This document shows, piece after piece, positions 1-5,989 of a DNA stretch of 5,989 nucleotides. The position numbers and the translations under genes were made by a program. Source of the stretch: Lachnospiraceae bacterium (GTDB lineage Bacteria > Bacillota > Clostridia > Lachnospirales > Lachnospiraceae); the NCBI GenBank assembly GCA_024697505.1, contig JAILFQ010000043.1, positions 1 through 5,989 of the forward strand, given 5' to 3'. Under the pieces are notes generated by a model, which did no database searches, had not been told where the DNA came from, and was given only the letters and a program-made list of their open reading frames with translations. Each line of letters begins with the position of its first letter. Position 1 is the stretch's first letter.

Positions 1-1886
1 GGCTTTTCCATTTCGATTATATTTACCACATCCTCTGTACAAAGAGGTTCAAAGTAAAGCTTATCCGCAGTTGTGTAGTCTGTGGAAACAGTCTCCGGGT
101 TATTATTTATAATAATCGCCTCATATCCCGCTTCCCTTATCGTCATTACCGCATGGACGGTGGAATAGTCAAATTCCACACCCTGGCCTATACGTATAGG
201 TCCGGAGCCCAGCACTATTATCTTTTTCTTCTCAGAAATAATGGATTCATTTTCTTCTTCATATGTGGAATAAAAATATGGTACATAGGATTTAAACTCG
301 GAAGCACAGGTGTCTATCATCTTATAAACAGGTTTAATGTTTAAAGACTGTCTGAGATTAAAAATATCGTGAGCACTTACCTTCCAAAGCAAAGCTATCT
401 CCCTGTCGGAAAAGCCCATACGCTTTGCCCTTAAAAGCACATCCTTTTTTTCGCTCTCATTAAAGCCTGCAGCCTCTTTCAAAACAAGTTCCATATCTGT
501 TATATTTTTAAATTTTTCTATAAAGAACTTATCTATACCTGTTACAGTAGCCAGCTCAGGAACTTTTGCATTTCTTCTTAAAAGTTCTGCAAGAGCAAAT
601 ATTCTGTCGTCTGTTCCAGCTTTCACATATGACATCAGATCCTCAAAAGAAAAACTGTCAAACTTTTTGGAGTAAATATGGTAAAGACCTGTTTCAAGGG
701 ATCTTACAGCCTTTAAAAGACTTTCCTCTATGGTCCTTCCAACGCTCATTACTTCTCCGGTAGCCTTCATCTGGGTACCTAAGGTGTTTTTTGCGTCGCT
801 GAATTTATCAAACGGGAACCTTGGCATTTTTGTTACCACATAGTCCAGGGCAGGCTCAAATGATGCGGGTGTATTTGCAAGTTCAATCTCATCCAGATGC
901 ATACCTACCGCAATCTTTGCAGAAACTCTGGCAATAGGATACCCACTGGCCTTTGAAGCAAGGGCGGAGGAACGAGAAACTCTCGGATTAACCTCAATAA
1001 GGTAGTAGTCAAATGAGTTTGGATCCAAGGCAAACTGCACATTACATCCGCCTTCTATGCCAAGAGCTCTTATTATCTTAAGAGCCGAATCTCTTAACAT
1101 ATGATAATCCTTATTGGTAAGCGTTTGAGACGGACATACCACCACTGAGTCTCCTGTATGTATTCCCACAGGATCTATGTTTTCCATATTGCAAACCGTT
1201 ATTGCGGTATCATTTGCATCTCTTATTACTTCGTATTCTATTTCTTTATAGCCCTTTACGCTCTTTTCCACCAAAGCCTGATGGACAGGGGACGCAGCAA
1301 GGGCGTTTTTAATTATTTCTTCAAATTCTTCTTCACTTTCCACAAAACCGCCGCCGGTTCCGCCAAGGGTAAAGGCAGGACGTATAACAAGAGGTAAACC
1401 TATCTCCTTTTCGGCTTTTCTTGCCTCTTCTACGGAGTTTACAGTTATTGAAGGAAGAACAGGCTCACCAAGCCTTTCACAAAGCTCCTTGAACAGCTCT
1501 CTGTCCTCTGCTTCTTCTATGCATTCGGTTTTTGTACCAAGGAGTTCCACCTGACATTCTTCAAGCACGCCCTCTTTTTGCAGTCTTACAGCCAGGTTAA
1601 GCCCTGTCTGGCCTCCTATTCCCGGGAGCAGGGCATCCGGCCTTTCGGTCCTTATAATCCTGGCTATAAACTCCAGAGTAAGAGGTTCCATATATACCTT
1701 ATCTGCTATAGCCTTATCCGTCATTATGGTTGCGGGATTCGAGTTGCAAAGCACAACCTCATATCCTTCTTCTTTAAGGGCAAGACAGGCCTGGGTACCG
1801 GCATAGTCAAACTCCGCAGCCTGACCGATAACAATAGGACCGGAGCCTATAACAAGTATCTTCTTTAAATCCTTTCTTTTAGGCAT
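1..1886 (-). CDS. carB: Carbamoyl phosphate synthetase large subunit, partial (3' end outside window)
   Basis: This is the synthetase subunit of carbamoyl phosphate synthetase. It uses ammonia passed from CarA, bicarbonate and two ATP to make carbamoyl phosphate for pyrimidine and arginine synthesis in the cytosol. From the ATG at 1886-1884 the frame is open for 628 codons to the window edge; the family is usually about 1,070 residues, so some 440 are missing. The first carboxyphosphate synthetase half is complete. It has a [15 protein letters not shown] start (residues 14-28), an ATP-grasp with R129, R169, the GGTGGG loop (175-180), E215 and H243, and metal-ligand candidates Q284, E298 and N300 in the IEVNPRVSR stretch. 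These line up with E. coli CarB to within one residue. A linker/oligomerisation region follows (about 400-550). The second half begins with [15 protein letters not shown] (560-574) and [11 protein letters not shown] (594-604), and the window ends before its ATP-grasp. The short loop [15 protein letters not shown] (331-345) resembles Clostridia. The start is supported by an AGGAGG and an 8-nt overlap with carA. Confidence 0.97.
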   Translation of the reverse strand, partial: MPKRKDLKKILVIGSGPIVIGQAAEFDYAGTQACLALKEEGYEVVLCNSNPATIMTDKAIADKVYMEPLTLEFIARIIRTERPDALLPGIGGQTGLNLAVRLQKEGVLEECQVELLGTKTECIEEAEDRELFKELCERLGEPVLPSITVNSVEEARKAEKEIGLPLVIRPAFTLGGTGGGFVESEEEFEEIIKNALAASPVHQALVEKSVKGYKEIEYEVIRDANDTAITVCNMENIDPVGIHTGDSVVVCPSQTLTNKDYHMLRDSALKIIRALGIEGGCNVQFALDPNSFDYYLIEVNPRVSRSSALASKASGYPIARVSAKIAVGMHLDEIELANTPASFEPALDYVVTKMPRFPFDKFSDAKNTLGTQMKATGEVMSVGRTIEESLLKAVRSLETGLYHIYSKKFDSFSFEDLMSYVKAGTDDRIFALAELLRRNAKVPELATVTGIDKFFIEKFKNITDMELVLKEAAGFNESEKKDVLLRAKRMGFSDREIALLWKVSAHDIFNLRQSLNIKPVYKMIDTCASEFKSYVPYFYSTYEEENESIISEKKKIIVLGSGPIRIGQGVEFDYSTVHAVMTIREAGYEAIIINNNPETVSTDYTTADKLYFEPLCTEDVVNIIEMEK

Positions 1887-2997
1887 TTTCCTTTTCCTCC
1901 TTGCAGCATTTCATTTCAGATATAAAAAGGTCAAACAAGTAGGCGCTGTCTTGAGGCCCCGGAGCGCTTTCCGGATGGTATTGTACAGAAAAAGTTCTAT
2001 CCTTTTCACATTCAAGGCCTTCAATTGTTTTGTCCAAAACGTTTATGTGGGTTACACAAAGACCGGTTCCTTCCACACTGCTGTCTAAAACGGCATAAGA
2101 ATGATTTTGAGAAGTAATTTCTATTTTTCCTGTTTTTAAATTCTTAACCGGATGGTTGCCACCACGGTGACCGAATTTTAACTTATACGTTTTGGCGCCG
2201 TAAGCCAGGGAAATGATCTGATGTCCCAGACAGATCCCAAAGATAGGGAGTTTTCCCTTAAGCTGTCTTACGGCTTCTATTGTAGGCACAGCATCTTCCG
2301 GATCTCCCGGACCGTTGGATATAAAAATACCGTCGGGCGCCATCTTTAATATTTCTTCTGAAGATGTGTCCCACGGAACAACTATTACTTTGCATCCTCT
2401 TTTAACAAGAGAACGAACAATATTCAATTTCATACCGCAGTCAATTGCCACAACGGTAAAAAGAGGTTTCTTTCCCATCTCAGGGAATACTTCGTAAGGC
2501 TTCTGAACACTGACTTTTGATACAGCGTCTGTAGGAAGCTTCATTTCTTTTAATTTATTTACTATTGTATTTGTATCATTTTCTGCATCTGTTATATATG
2601 CCTTGCAGGAACCGTATTCTCTTATATGTCTTGCGAGTTTTCTGGTATCAACTCCGTACATTCCCACAATACCATTCTTTTTCATAACTTCCGATAATGT
2701 ATCCACACATCTAAAGTTTGAAGGTGTGTCACATATTTCTCTTACAATTAAAGCTGACATTGAAGGCTTTTTACTTTCGTAATCGTCCTCACACATACCA
2801 TAATTACCGATAAGGGGATACGTCATTACTACAGCCTGGTATGTATAAGAGGGATCGGAAAGGATCTCCTGATACCCAACCATAGAAGTGTTAAATACAA
2901 CTTCCACAAGTTTGTCTCCTTCATATCCAAAAGAAAAGCCAAAAAATTCTGCACCGTCTTGAAGAACAAGTTTGATTTTTTTACCGGGATTGTCCAT
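1879..2997 (-). CDS. carA: Carbamoyl phosphate synthetase small (glutaminase) subunit
   Basis: This subunit hydrolyses glutamine and channels the ammonia to CarB in the cytosolic CarAB complex. The 372-residue frame is complete and of normal family length (about 360-380). Residues 1 to about 150 are the CarA-specific N-terminal domain, with the characteristic [17 protein letters not shown] (35-51), PLIGNYG (61-67) and [13 protein letters not shown] (115-127). A linker leads to the class I glutamine amidotransferase domain from about residue 178. It shows SNGPGDPED (227-235), the nucleophile elbow GICLGHQ with Cys256, [13 protein letters not shown] (274-286), SQNHSYAV (296-303), and the catalytic pair His341 and Glu343 in [10 protein letters not shown]. 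The triad corresponds to Cys269/His353/Glu355 in E. coli. The ATG at 2997 has AGAGG 6 nt upstream. The lysine/glutamate-rich C-terminal tail contains two adjacent cysteines (364-365), and its codons also hold the carB ribosome binding site. The end overlaps carB by 8 nt, so the two genes are almost certainly co-transcribed and translationally coupled. Confidence 0.98.
   Translation of the reverse strand: MDNPGKKIKLVLQDGAEFFGFSFGYEGDKLVEVVFNTSMVGYQEILSDPSYTYQAVVMTYPLIGNYGMCEDDYESKKPSMSALIVREICDTPSNFRCVDTLSEVMKKNGIVGMYGVDTRKLARHIREYGSCKAYITDAENDTNTIVNKLKEMKLPTDAVSKVSVQKPYEVFPEMGKKPLFTVVAIDCGMKLNIVRSLVKRGCKVIVVPWDTSSEEILKMAPDGIFISNGPGDPEDAVPTIEAVRQLKGKLPIFGICLGHQIISLAYGAKTYKLKFGHRGGNHPVKNLKTGKIEITSQNHSYAVLDSSVEGTGLCVTHINVLDKTIEGLECEKDRTFSVQYHPESAPGPQDSAYLFDLFISEMKCCKEEKENA
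1896..1902 (-). promoter_or_regulatory. carB ribosome binding site inside the end of carA
   Basis: AAGGAGG lies 9 nt before the carB ATG and is a full match to the anti-Shine-Dalgarno core. It sits within the last CarA codons and contributes to the lysine/glutamate-rich tail CKEEKENA. A second purine run (AAGGAAA) lies between it and the ATG. This strong site fixes the carB start at 1886 and suggests translational coupling to carA. Confidence 0.85.
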
Positions 2998-3003
2998 ACT
3001 TTA

Positions 3004-3008
3004 CCTCT
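3004..3008 (-). promoter_or_regulatory. carA ribosome binding site
   Basis: AGAGG lies 6 nt upstream of the carA ATG, at good spacing. It supports the start at 2997, which agrees with the usual beginning of CarA proteins a few residues before the KLVLQDG-type strand. Confidence 0.75.
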
Positions 3009-3018
3009 TTGCTACAAA

Positions 3019-3046
3019 TTTATATGCGCAGCGGCTGCGCTCAAAA
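3019..3046 (-). promoter_or_regulatory. Possible weak carA promoter
   Basis: On the minus strand a -10-like TATAAA lies at 3024-3019, close to the carA ribosome binding site. The -35 side is poor: TTTTGA (3046-3041) has a 16-nt spacer but only three consensus bases, and TTGAGC (3044-3039) matches better but leaves only 14 nt. Any start would give a leader of about 15-20 nt. If real, the promoter overlaps the U-tract of the pflBA terminator, and its spacer is filled by a palindrome. The alternative is that carAB is transcribed by readthrough from pflBA. Confidence 0.25.
3026..3040. repeat. 15-nt GC-rich palindrome upstream of carA
   Basis: GCGCAGC and GCTGCGC form a perfect 7-bp inverted repeat around a single central base; as RNA it would fold as a 6-bp stem with a 3-nt loop. 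It lies between the pflBA terminator and the carA ribosome binding site, in otherwise AT-rich DNA. No T-run follows on the minus strand, so it is not itself an intrinsic terminator. It could be an operator for a dimeric regulator, a leader hairpin or a chance feature. Confidence 0.6.
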
Positions 3047-3076
3047 AAAGGGCGCGTGGACCCATGTCCAAGCGCC
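3043..3076 (-). terminator. Intrinsic terminator of pflBA
   Basis: On the minus strand, 38 nt after the pflA stop codon, GGCGC and TGGAC pair with GTCCA and GCGCC as a 5+5 bp stem broken by one T-C mismatch, with a 4-nt loop (ATGG). One C and then seven Ts follow. This is the classic Rho-independent form. On the plus strand the tract after the stem (TTTGCTTTTTG) is interrupted, and no plus-strand gene is present, so the minus direction is the functional one. Confidence 0.87.
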
Positions 3077-3114
3077 TTTGCTTTTTGTCAGTTTATATCA
3101 AGTGTATTCAAATG

Positions 3115-3861
3115 TCAATTCGAATGTTTGTCTGCTCCAAGTATTTCTTCAGCTTTGCAAACCAATTCCTCCGAAGGAACATGTACTCCGTCAAGAGGAT
3201 ATGGAATTCCAAGCTTTTCCCACTTGGAAAGACCCAGTGTATGGTAAGGAAGCACTTCAACTTTCTTAACCGTCTTAAGACTTTTAATGAAATCCGCAGT
3301 CTTTTTAAGACCGTCTTCATCATCTGTAAGTCCCGGAACAAGAACATGTCTTATCCACATATCCTTGCCGTTATCCGAAAGATACTTTGCCATTTCAAGA
3401 ATGTTGCTGTTAGGCTGTCCTGTAAGTTCCTTATGCTTATCCGGTTCAATTTCTTTAAGATCCAGCATAAAAAGATCTGTTACAGCCATAAGCTTATCAA
3501 AGCGCTCCAGATATTCCGGTTCCATGGAAAAAGGATTTCCGCTTGTATCCACACAGGTGTTTATACCCTCTGCTTTGCAAAGAGTCAAAAACTCTGTAAG
3601 GAAATCAAGCTGAAGAAGCGGCTCTCCACCACTTACGGTTACTCCGCCATCCTCACTCCAGTAGTTTCTGTATCTTGTTACCTTTTTTAAAAGCTCCTCG
3701 GAAGTAAGTTCCGTACCGCCTTCATTTGCCCATGTTTCAGGGTTGTGGCAATACTTGCAACGCATGCGGCAGCCCTGTAAGAATACACAGTATCTTACTC
3801 CCGGGCCGTCCACAAGCGCGAATGATTCGAAGGAGTTTATTCTGCCTTTTAATTCACTCAT
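3115..3861 (-). CDS. pflA: Pyruvate formate-lyase activating enzyme (radical SAM)
   Basis: This is the activase that uses a [4Fe-4S] cluster and S-adenosylmethionine to abstract a hydrogen from the C-terminal glycine of PflB, making the stable glycyl radical. The 248-residue product is complete and close to the 246 residues of E. coli PflA. The N-terminal stretch INSFESFALVDGPGVRYCVF (8-27) is typical. The radical SAM motif CRMRCKYC supplies cluster ligands Cys31, Cys35 and Cys38. Further motifs are SGGEP (77-81, SAM binding), CVDTSG (103-108), LDLK (133-136), RHVLVPG (171-177) and LPYHTLG (204-210). There is no extra ferredoxin-like cluster insert of the kind found in many activases for other glycyl radical enzymes. 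This fits the short PFL-type activase, as does its place directly after pflB with a 31-nt gap. The ATG at 3861 has AGGA 5 nt upstream. An intrinsic terminator follows the stop. Confidence 0.97.
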   Translation of the reverse strand: MSELKGRINSFESFALVDGPGVRYCVFLQGCRMRCKYCHNPETWANEGGTELTSEELLKKVTRYRNYWSEDGGVTVSGGEPLLQLDFLTEFLTLCKAEGINTCVDTSGNPFSMEPEYLERFDKLMAVTDLFMLDLKEIEPDKHKELTGQPNSNILEMAKYLSDNGKDMWIRHVLVPGLTDDEDGLKKTADFIKSLKTVKKVEVLPYHTLGLSKWEKLGIPYPLDGVHVPSEELVCKAEEILGADKHSN

Positions 3862-3866
3862 ATAAA

Positions 3867-3870
3867 TCCT
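3867..3870 (-). promoter_or_regulatory. pflA ribosome binding site (weak)
   Basis: AGGA lies 5 nt upstream of the pflA ATG. It is a shorter match than the sites of carA and carB, consistent with an activase needed in much smaller amounts than PflB. That last point is inference. Confidence 0.55.
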
Positions 3871-3875
3871 AATAG

Positions 3876-3899
3876 ATTATAATTCCGAAAAATTATAAT
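3876..3899 (-). repeat. Intercistronic AT-rich inverted repeat at the pflB-pflA junction
   Basis: ATTATAATT and AATTATAAT form a perfect 9-bp inverted repeat with a 6-nt loop (TTTCGG on the minus strand). The 5' arm includes the last pflB codon and its TAA stop; the 3' arm ends 5 nt before the pflA AGGA. All stem pairs are A-T and no T-run follows, so it is a poor terminator. It could be a 3' stability or processing element that lets pflB mRNA accumulate over pflA mRNA, or a protein-binding palindrome. Confidence 0.6.
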
Positions 3900-5989
3900 G
3901 TTGCGTGGCATGTACGTGCGATAACGTCAAGCTGCTGCTCTCTTGTAAGGTCGATAAACTTAACTGCATAACCGGATACTCTGATCGTGAAGTTAGCATA
4001 TTCTTCCTTTTCAGGATGCTCCATAGCATCGATAAGCTTTTCCTTACCGAATACGTTAACATTGAGGTGATGAGCGCCCTGCTTGAAGTAACCGTCAAGT
4101 ACGTTAACAAGGTTATTTACTCTCTCATCTGCTGTATGTCCAAGTGCATCAGGGTTAATTGTCTGTGTATTGGAGATACCGTCAAGAGCCCACTCATAAG
4201 GGATCTTAGCAACAGAGTTAAGGGAAGCAAGAAGTCCGTTCTCTTCTACGCCGTATGCAGGGTTTGCACCAGGTGAAAGAGGTTCGCCGGCCTTTCTTCC
4301 GTCAGGCATGGAGCCTGTAGCCTTACCGTAAACAACGTTTGATGTAATTGTAAGGATGGATGTTGTAGCTTCTGAACGACGATATGTATGGTGCTTCTTG
4401 ATCTTTCCAAGGAAAGTCTTAAGGAGCCATTCACCGATCTCATCTGCTCTGTCATCATCATTACCGTAACGAGGGAACTTACCCTCTGTCTCGTAGTCTA
4501 CCGCAATTCCGTTTTCATCACGGATAACCTTAACCTTTGCGTACTTAATAGCTGAAAGGCTGTCGATAACGTGTGAGAAACCTGCAACACCTGTAGCAAA
4601 TGTTCTTCTAACGTTTGTATCAATAAGAGACATCTGGGATGCTTCGTAGTAGTACTTATCATGCATGTAGTGGATCATGTCAAGAGTGTTTACATAAACA
4701 TCTGCAAGCCAATCCATCATTGCATCATACTTTGCCATAACTTCATCGTAATCAAGGTACTCGGAAGTAATAGGCTGGAACTTAGGACCAACCTGTACCT
4801 TAGTCTTCTCGTCAATACCGCCGTTGATAGCGTAAAGGAGACACTTTGCAAGGTTTGCTCTTGCACCGAAGAACTGCATTTCCTTACCTGTCTGTGTTGC
4901 GGATACGCAGCAGCAGATAGCATAGTCATCGCCCCAGAATGGCTTCATTACATCATCATTCTCATACTGGATGGAAGATGTTGTGATGGAGATGTGTGCT
5001 GAGTACTTTCTGAAGTTCTCAGGAAGAAGCTTTGAGTAAAGAACTGTAATGTTTGGTTCCGGTGAAGGTCCCATGTTCTCAAGTGTATGAAGGATACGGT
5101 AATCTGTCTTTGTAACCATGCTTCTTCCGTCAAGGCCTGAACCTGCAAGGTCGATTGTTGCCCAAACAGGGTCTCCGGAGAAGAGCTGTGTATAAGACTC
5201 ACATCTTGCGAACTTAACCATTCTAAGTTTCATTACCAAGTGGTCGATAAGTTCCTGAGCCTCAGACTCTGTAAGAGTACCGTTCTTTATATCTCTTTCA
5301 ATGTAAATATCAAGGAATGTGCAAACACGTCCGATGGACATTGCAGCACCGTTCTGTGTCTTAACTGCAGCAAGGTAGCCGAAGTATGTCCACTGAACAG
5401 CTTCTTTTGCATTCTTTGCAGGCTGAGAAATATCGCAGCCATAGATAGCTGCCATTTCCTTCATGCCATGAAGTGCATTGATCTGCTCTGTAAGTTCCTC
5501 ACGCTGACGAATAACTTCGCCCTTCATGGAACCTGAACCGCAAACAAGCTTATCTGCTTCCTTTGCTTCAATAAGACGATCGATACCGTAAAGAGCTACT
5601 CTTCTGTAGTCGCCAACGATACGTCCTCTTCCGTATGTATCAGGAAGACCTGTGATAATCTTGTTCTTTCTAACTGCTCTCATCTCAGGTGTGTATGCAT
5701 CGAATACGCCCTGGTTGTGAGTTTTATGATATACTGTAAAGATCTTGTGAAGCTCCGGGTTTGGTGTATAACCGTTATCTGTAAGAGCTTTCTCTGCCAT
5801 CTGAATACCACCGTAAGGCATAAATGCTCTCTTTAAAGGCTTATCTGTCTGAAGACCAACAACCTTCTCAAGGTCCTTTAATTCCTCACTGATATAACCT
5901 GCACCATGTGATGTAAGAGAAGATACAATGTCTGTATCCATATCAAGAACGCCACCTTTAGCACGCTCCTGCTTCTGAAGTTCCTTAAG
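3893..5989 (-). CDS. pflB: Pyruvate formate-lyase (formate C-acetyltransferase), partial (5' end outside window)
   Basis: This glycyl radical enzyme converts pyruvate and CoA to acetyl-CoA and formate, the main anaerobic pyruvate route in mixed-acid and butyrate fermenters. The frame is open from the window edge to TAA at 3893-3895, giving 698 codons; PFL is usually about 750-760 residues, so roughly 50 N-terminal residues are missing. An ATG at 5941 lies inside the gene, and the 16 codons before it (ending KGGVLD) continue PFL-like sequence. Counting from that Met as 1, the active-site pair is Cys344-Cys345 in AICCCVS, followed by [15 protein letters not shown] and [12 protein letters not shown]. 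Other family blocks are [36 protein letters not shown] and EPLSPGANP. The radical-bearing glycine is Gly657 (codon 3973-3971) in RVSGYAV, 26 residues from the C-terminus as in E. coli PflB. The adjacent cysteine pair marks true PFL; other glycyl radical enzymes use a single cysteine. One oddity is a third cysteine just before the pair. pflA follows after 31 nt, so the two probably form an operon whose promoter lies outside the window. Confidence 0.98.
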   Translation of the reverse strand, partial: LKELQKQERAKGGVLDMDTDIVSSLTSHGAGYISEELKDLEKVVGLQTDKPLKRAFMPYGGIQMAEKALTDNGYTPNPELHKIFTVYHKTHNQGVFDAYTPEMRAVRKNKIITGLPDTYGRGRIVGDYRRVALYGIDRLIEAKEADKLVCGSGSMKGEVIRQREELTEQINALHGMKEMAAIYGCDISQPAKNAKEAVQWTYFGYLAAVKTQNGAAMSIGRVCTFLDIYIERDIKNGTLTESEAQELIDHLVMKLRMVKFARCESYTQLFSGDPVWATIDLAGSGLDGRSMVTKTDYRILHTLENMGPSPEPNITVLYSKLLPENFRKYSAHISITTSSIQYENDDVMKPFWGDDYAICCCVSATQTGKEMQFFGARANLAKCLLYAINGGIDEKTKVQVGPKFQPITSEYLDYDEVMAKYDAMMDWLADVYVNTLDMIHYMHDKYYYEASQMSLIDTNVRRTFATGVAGFSHVIDSLSAIKYAKVKVIRDENGIAVDYETEGKFPRYGNDDDRADEIGEWLLKTFLGKIKKHHTYRRSEATTSILTITSNVVYGKATGSMPDGRKAGEPLSPGANPAYGVEENGLLASLNSVAKIPYEWALDGISNTQTINPDALGHTADERVNNLVNVLDGYFKQGAHHLNVNVFGKEKLIDAMEHPEKEEYANFTIRVSGYAVKFIDLTREQQLDVIARTCHATL

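Noticed and set aside
1578..1868. Plus-strand open frames opposite carB (also near 153-344, 566-763 and 1158-1397).
   Set aside because: All lie antisense to a continuous, well-conserved CarB frame, and their translations resemble no protein family I know.
3026..3040. The GC-rich palindrome as a second terminator.
   Set aside because: No T-run follows it on the minus strand, and on the plus strand it is followed by an A-run rather than Ts.
2998..3114. A riboswitch or PyrR-type attenuator before carA.
   Set aside because: The terminator sits right after pflA, leaving under 45 nt before the carA ATG. That is too short for a known riboswitch or an antiterminator/terminator pair, and I see no PyrR-binding-loop-like sequence.
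2959..3690. A 243-codon open frame on the plus strand opposite pflA and the carA start.
   Set aside because: It is the antisense of clearly coding pflA sequence and runs through the terminator and palindrome. Its translation is rich in Lys, Phe and Cys with no recognisable family, and no ribosome binding site or promoter stands out.
3876..3899. TATAAT boxes as a separate pflA promoter.
   Set aside because: Two TATAAT matches arise from the AT-rich palindrome, but no TTGACA-like element lies 16-18 nt upstream of either.
4661..5202. Alternative frames on both strands inside pflB.
   Set aside because: They overlap highly conserved PFL sequence, including the active site, and give low-complexity translations. 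They are shadows of the biased codon use in pflB.
5939..5941. ATG at 5941 as the real start of pflB.
   Set aside because: The frame stays open through the 16 upstream codons to the window edge, those codons encode PFL-like sequence, and no good ribosome binding site precedes this ATG. A start here would also make the protein about 70 residues too short.

Overview
The window holds four genes, all read from the minus strand. In transcription order (right to left) they are pflB (5' end outside the window), pflA, carA and carB (3' end outside the window). All four are recognisable members of well-known families. I see no mobile element, CRISPR array, RNA gene, phage remnant or undescribed system.

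Organism: the sequence suggests an anaerobic, fermentative Bacillota of class Clostridia, probably Lachnospiraceae. The reasons are the paired pyruvate formate-lyase and activase genes, strong AGGAGG-type ribosome binding sites, moderate to low G+C judged by eye, and a short Clostridia-like 'ANTPASFEP' loop in CarB. This is inference from protein flavour; genus cannot be fixed without a search.

Layout: positions 3893-5989 carry pflB, missing roughly its first 50 residues. A 31-nt gap follows, containing an AT-rich hairpin and the pflA ribosome binding site, then pflA (3115-3861). Positions 2998-3114 are a compact 117-nt intergenic region with an intrinsic terminator for pflBA, a 15-nt GC-rich palindrome, a possible weak promoter and the carA ribosome binding site. 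Next come carA (1879-2997) and carB (1-1886), which overlap by 8 nt. There is no gene-free stretch over 300 nt.

Function: PflB cleaves pyruvate with CoA to acetyl-CoA and formate without oxygen, and PflA installs its glycyl radical. CarA and CarB form the glutamine-dependent carbamoyl phosphate synthetase that feeds pyrimidine and arginine synthesis. The two pairs are separate metabolic modules that appear to be split by the terminator, so their adjacency may be incidental.
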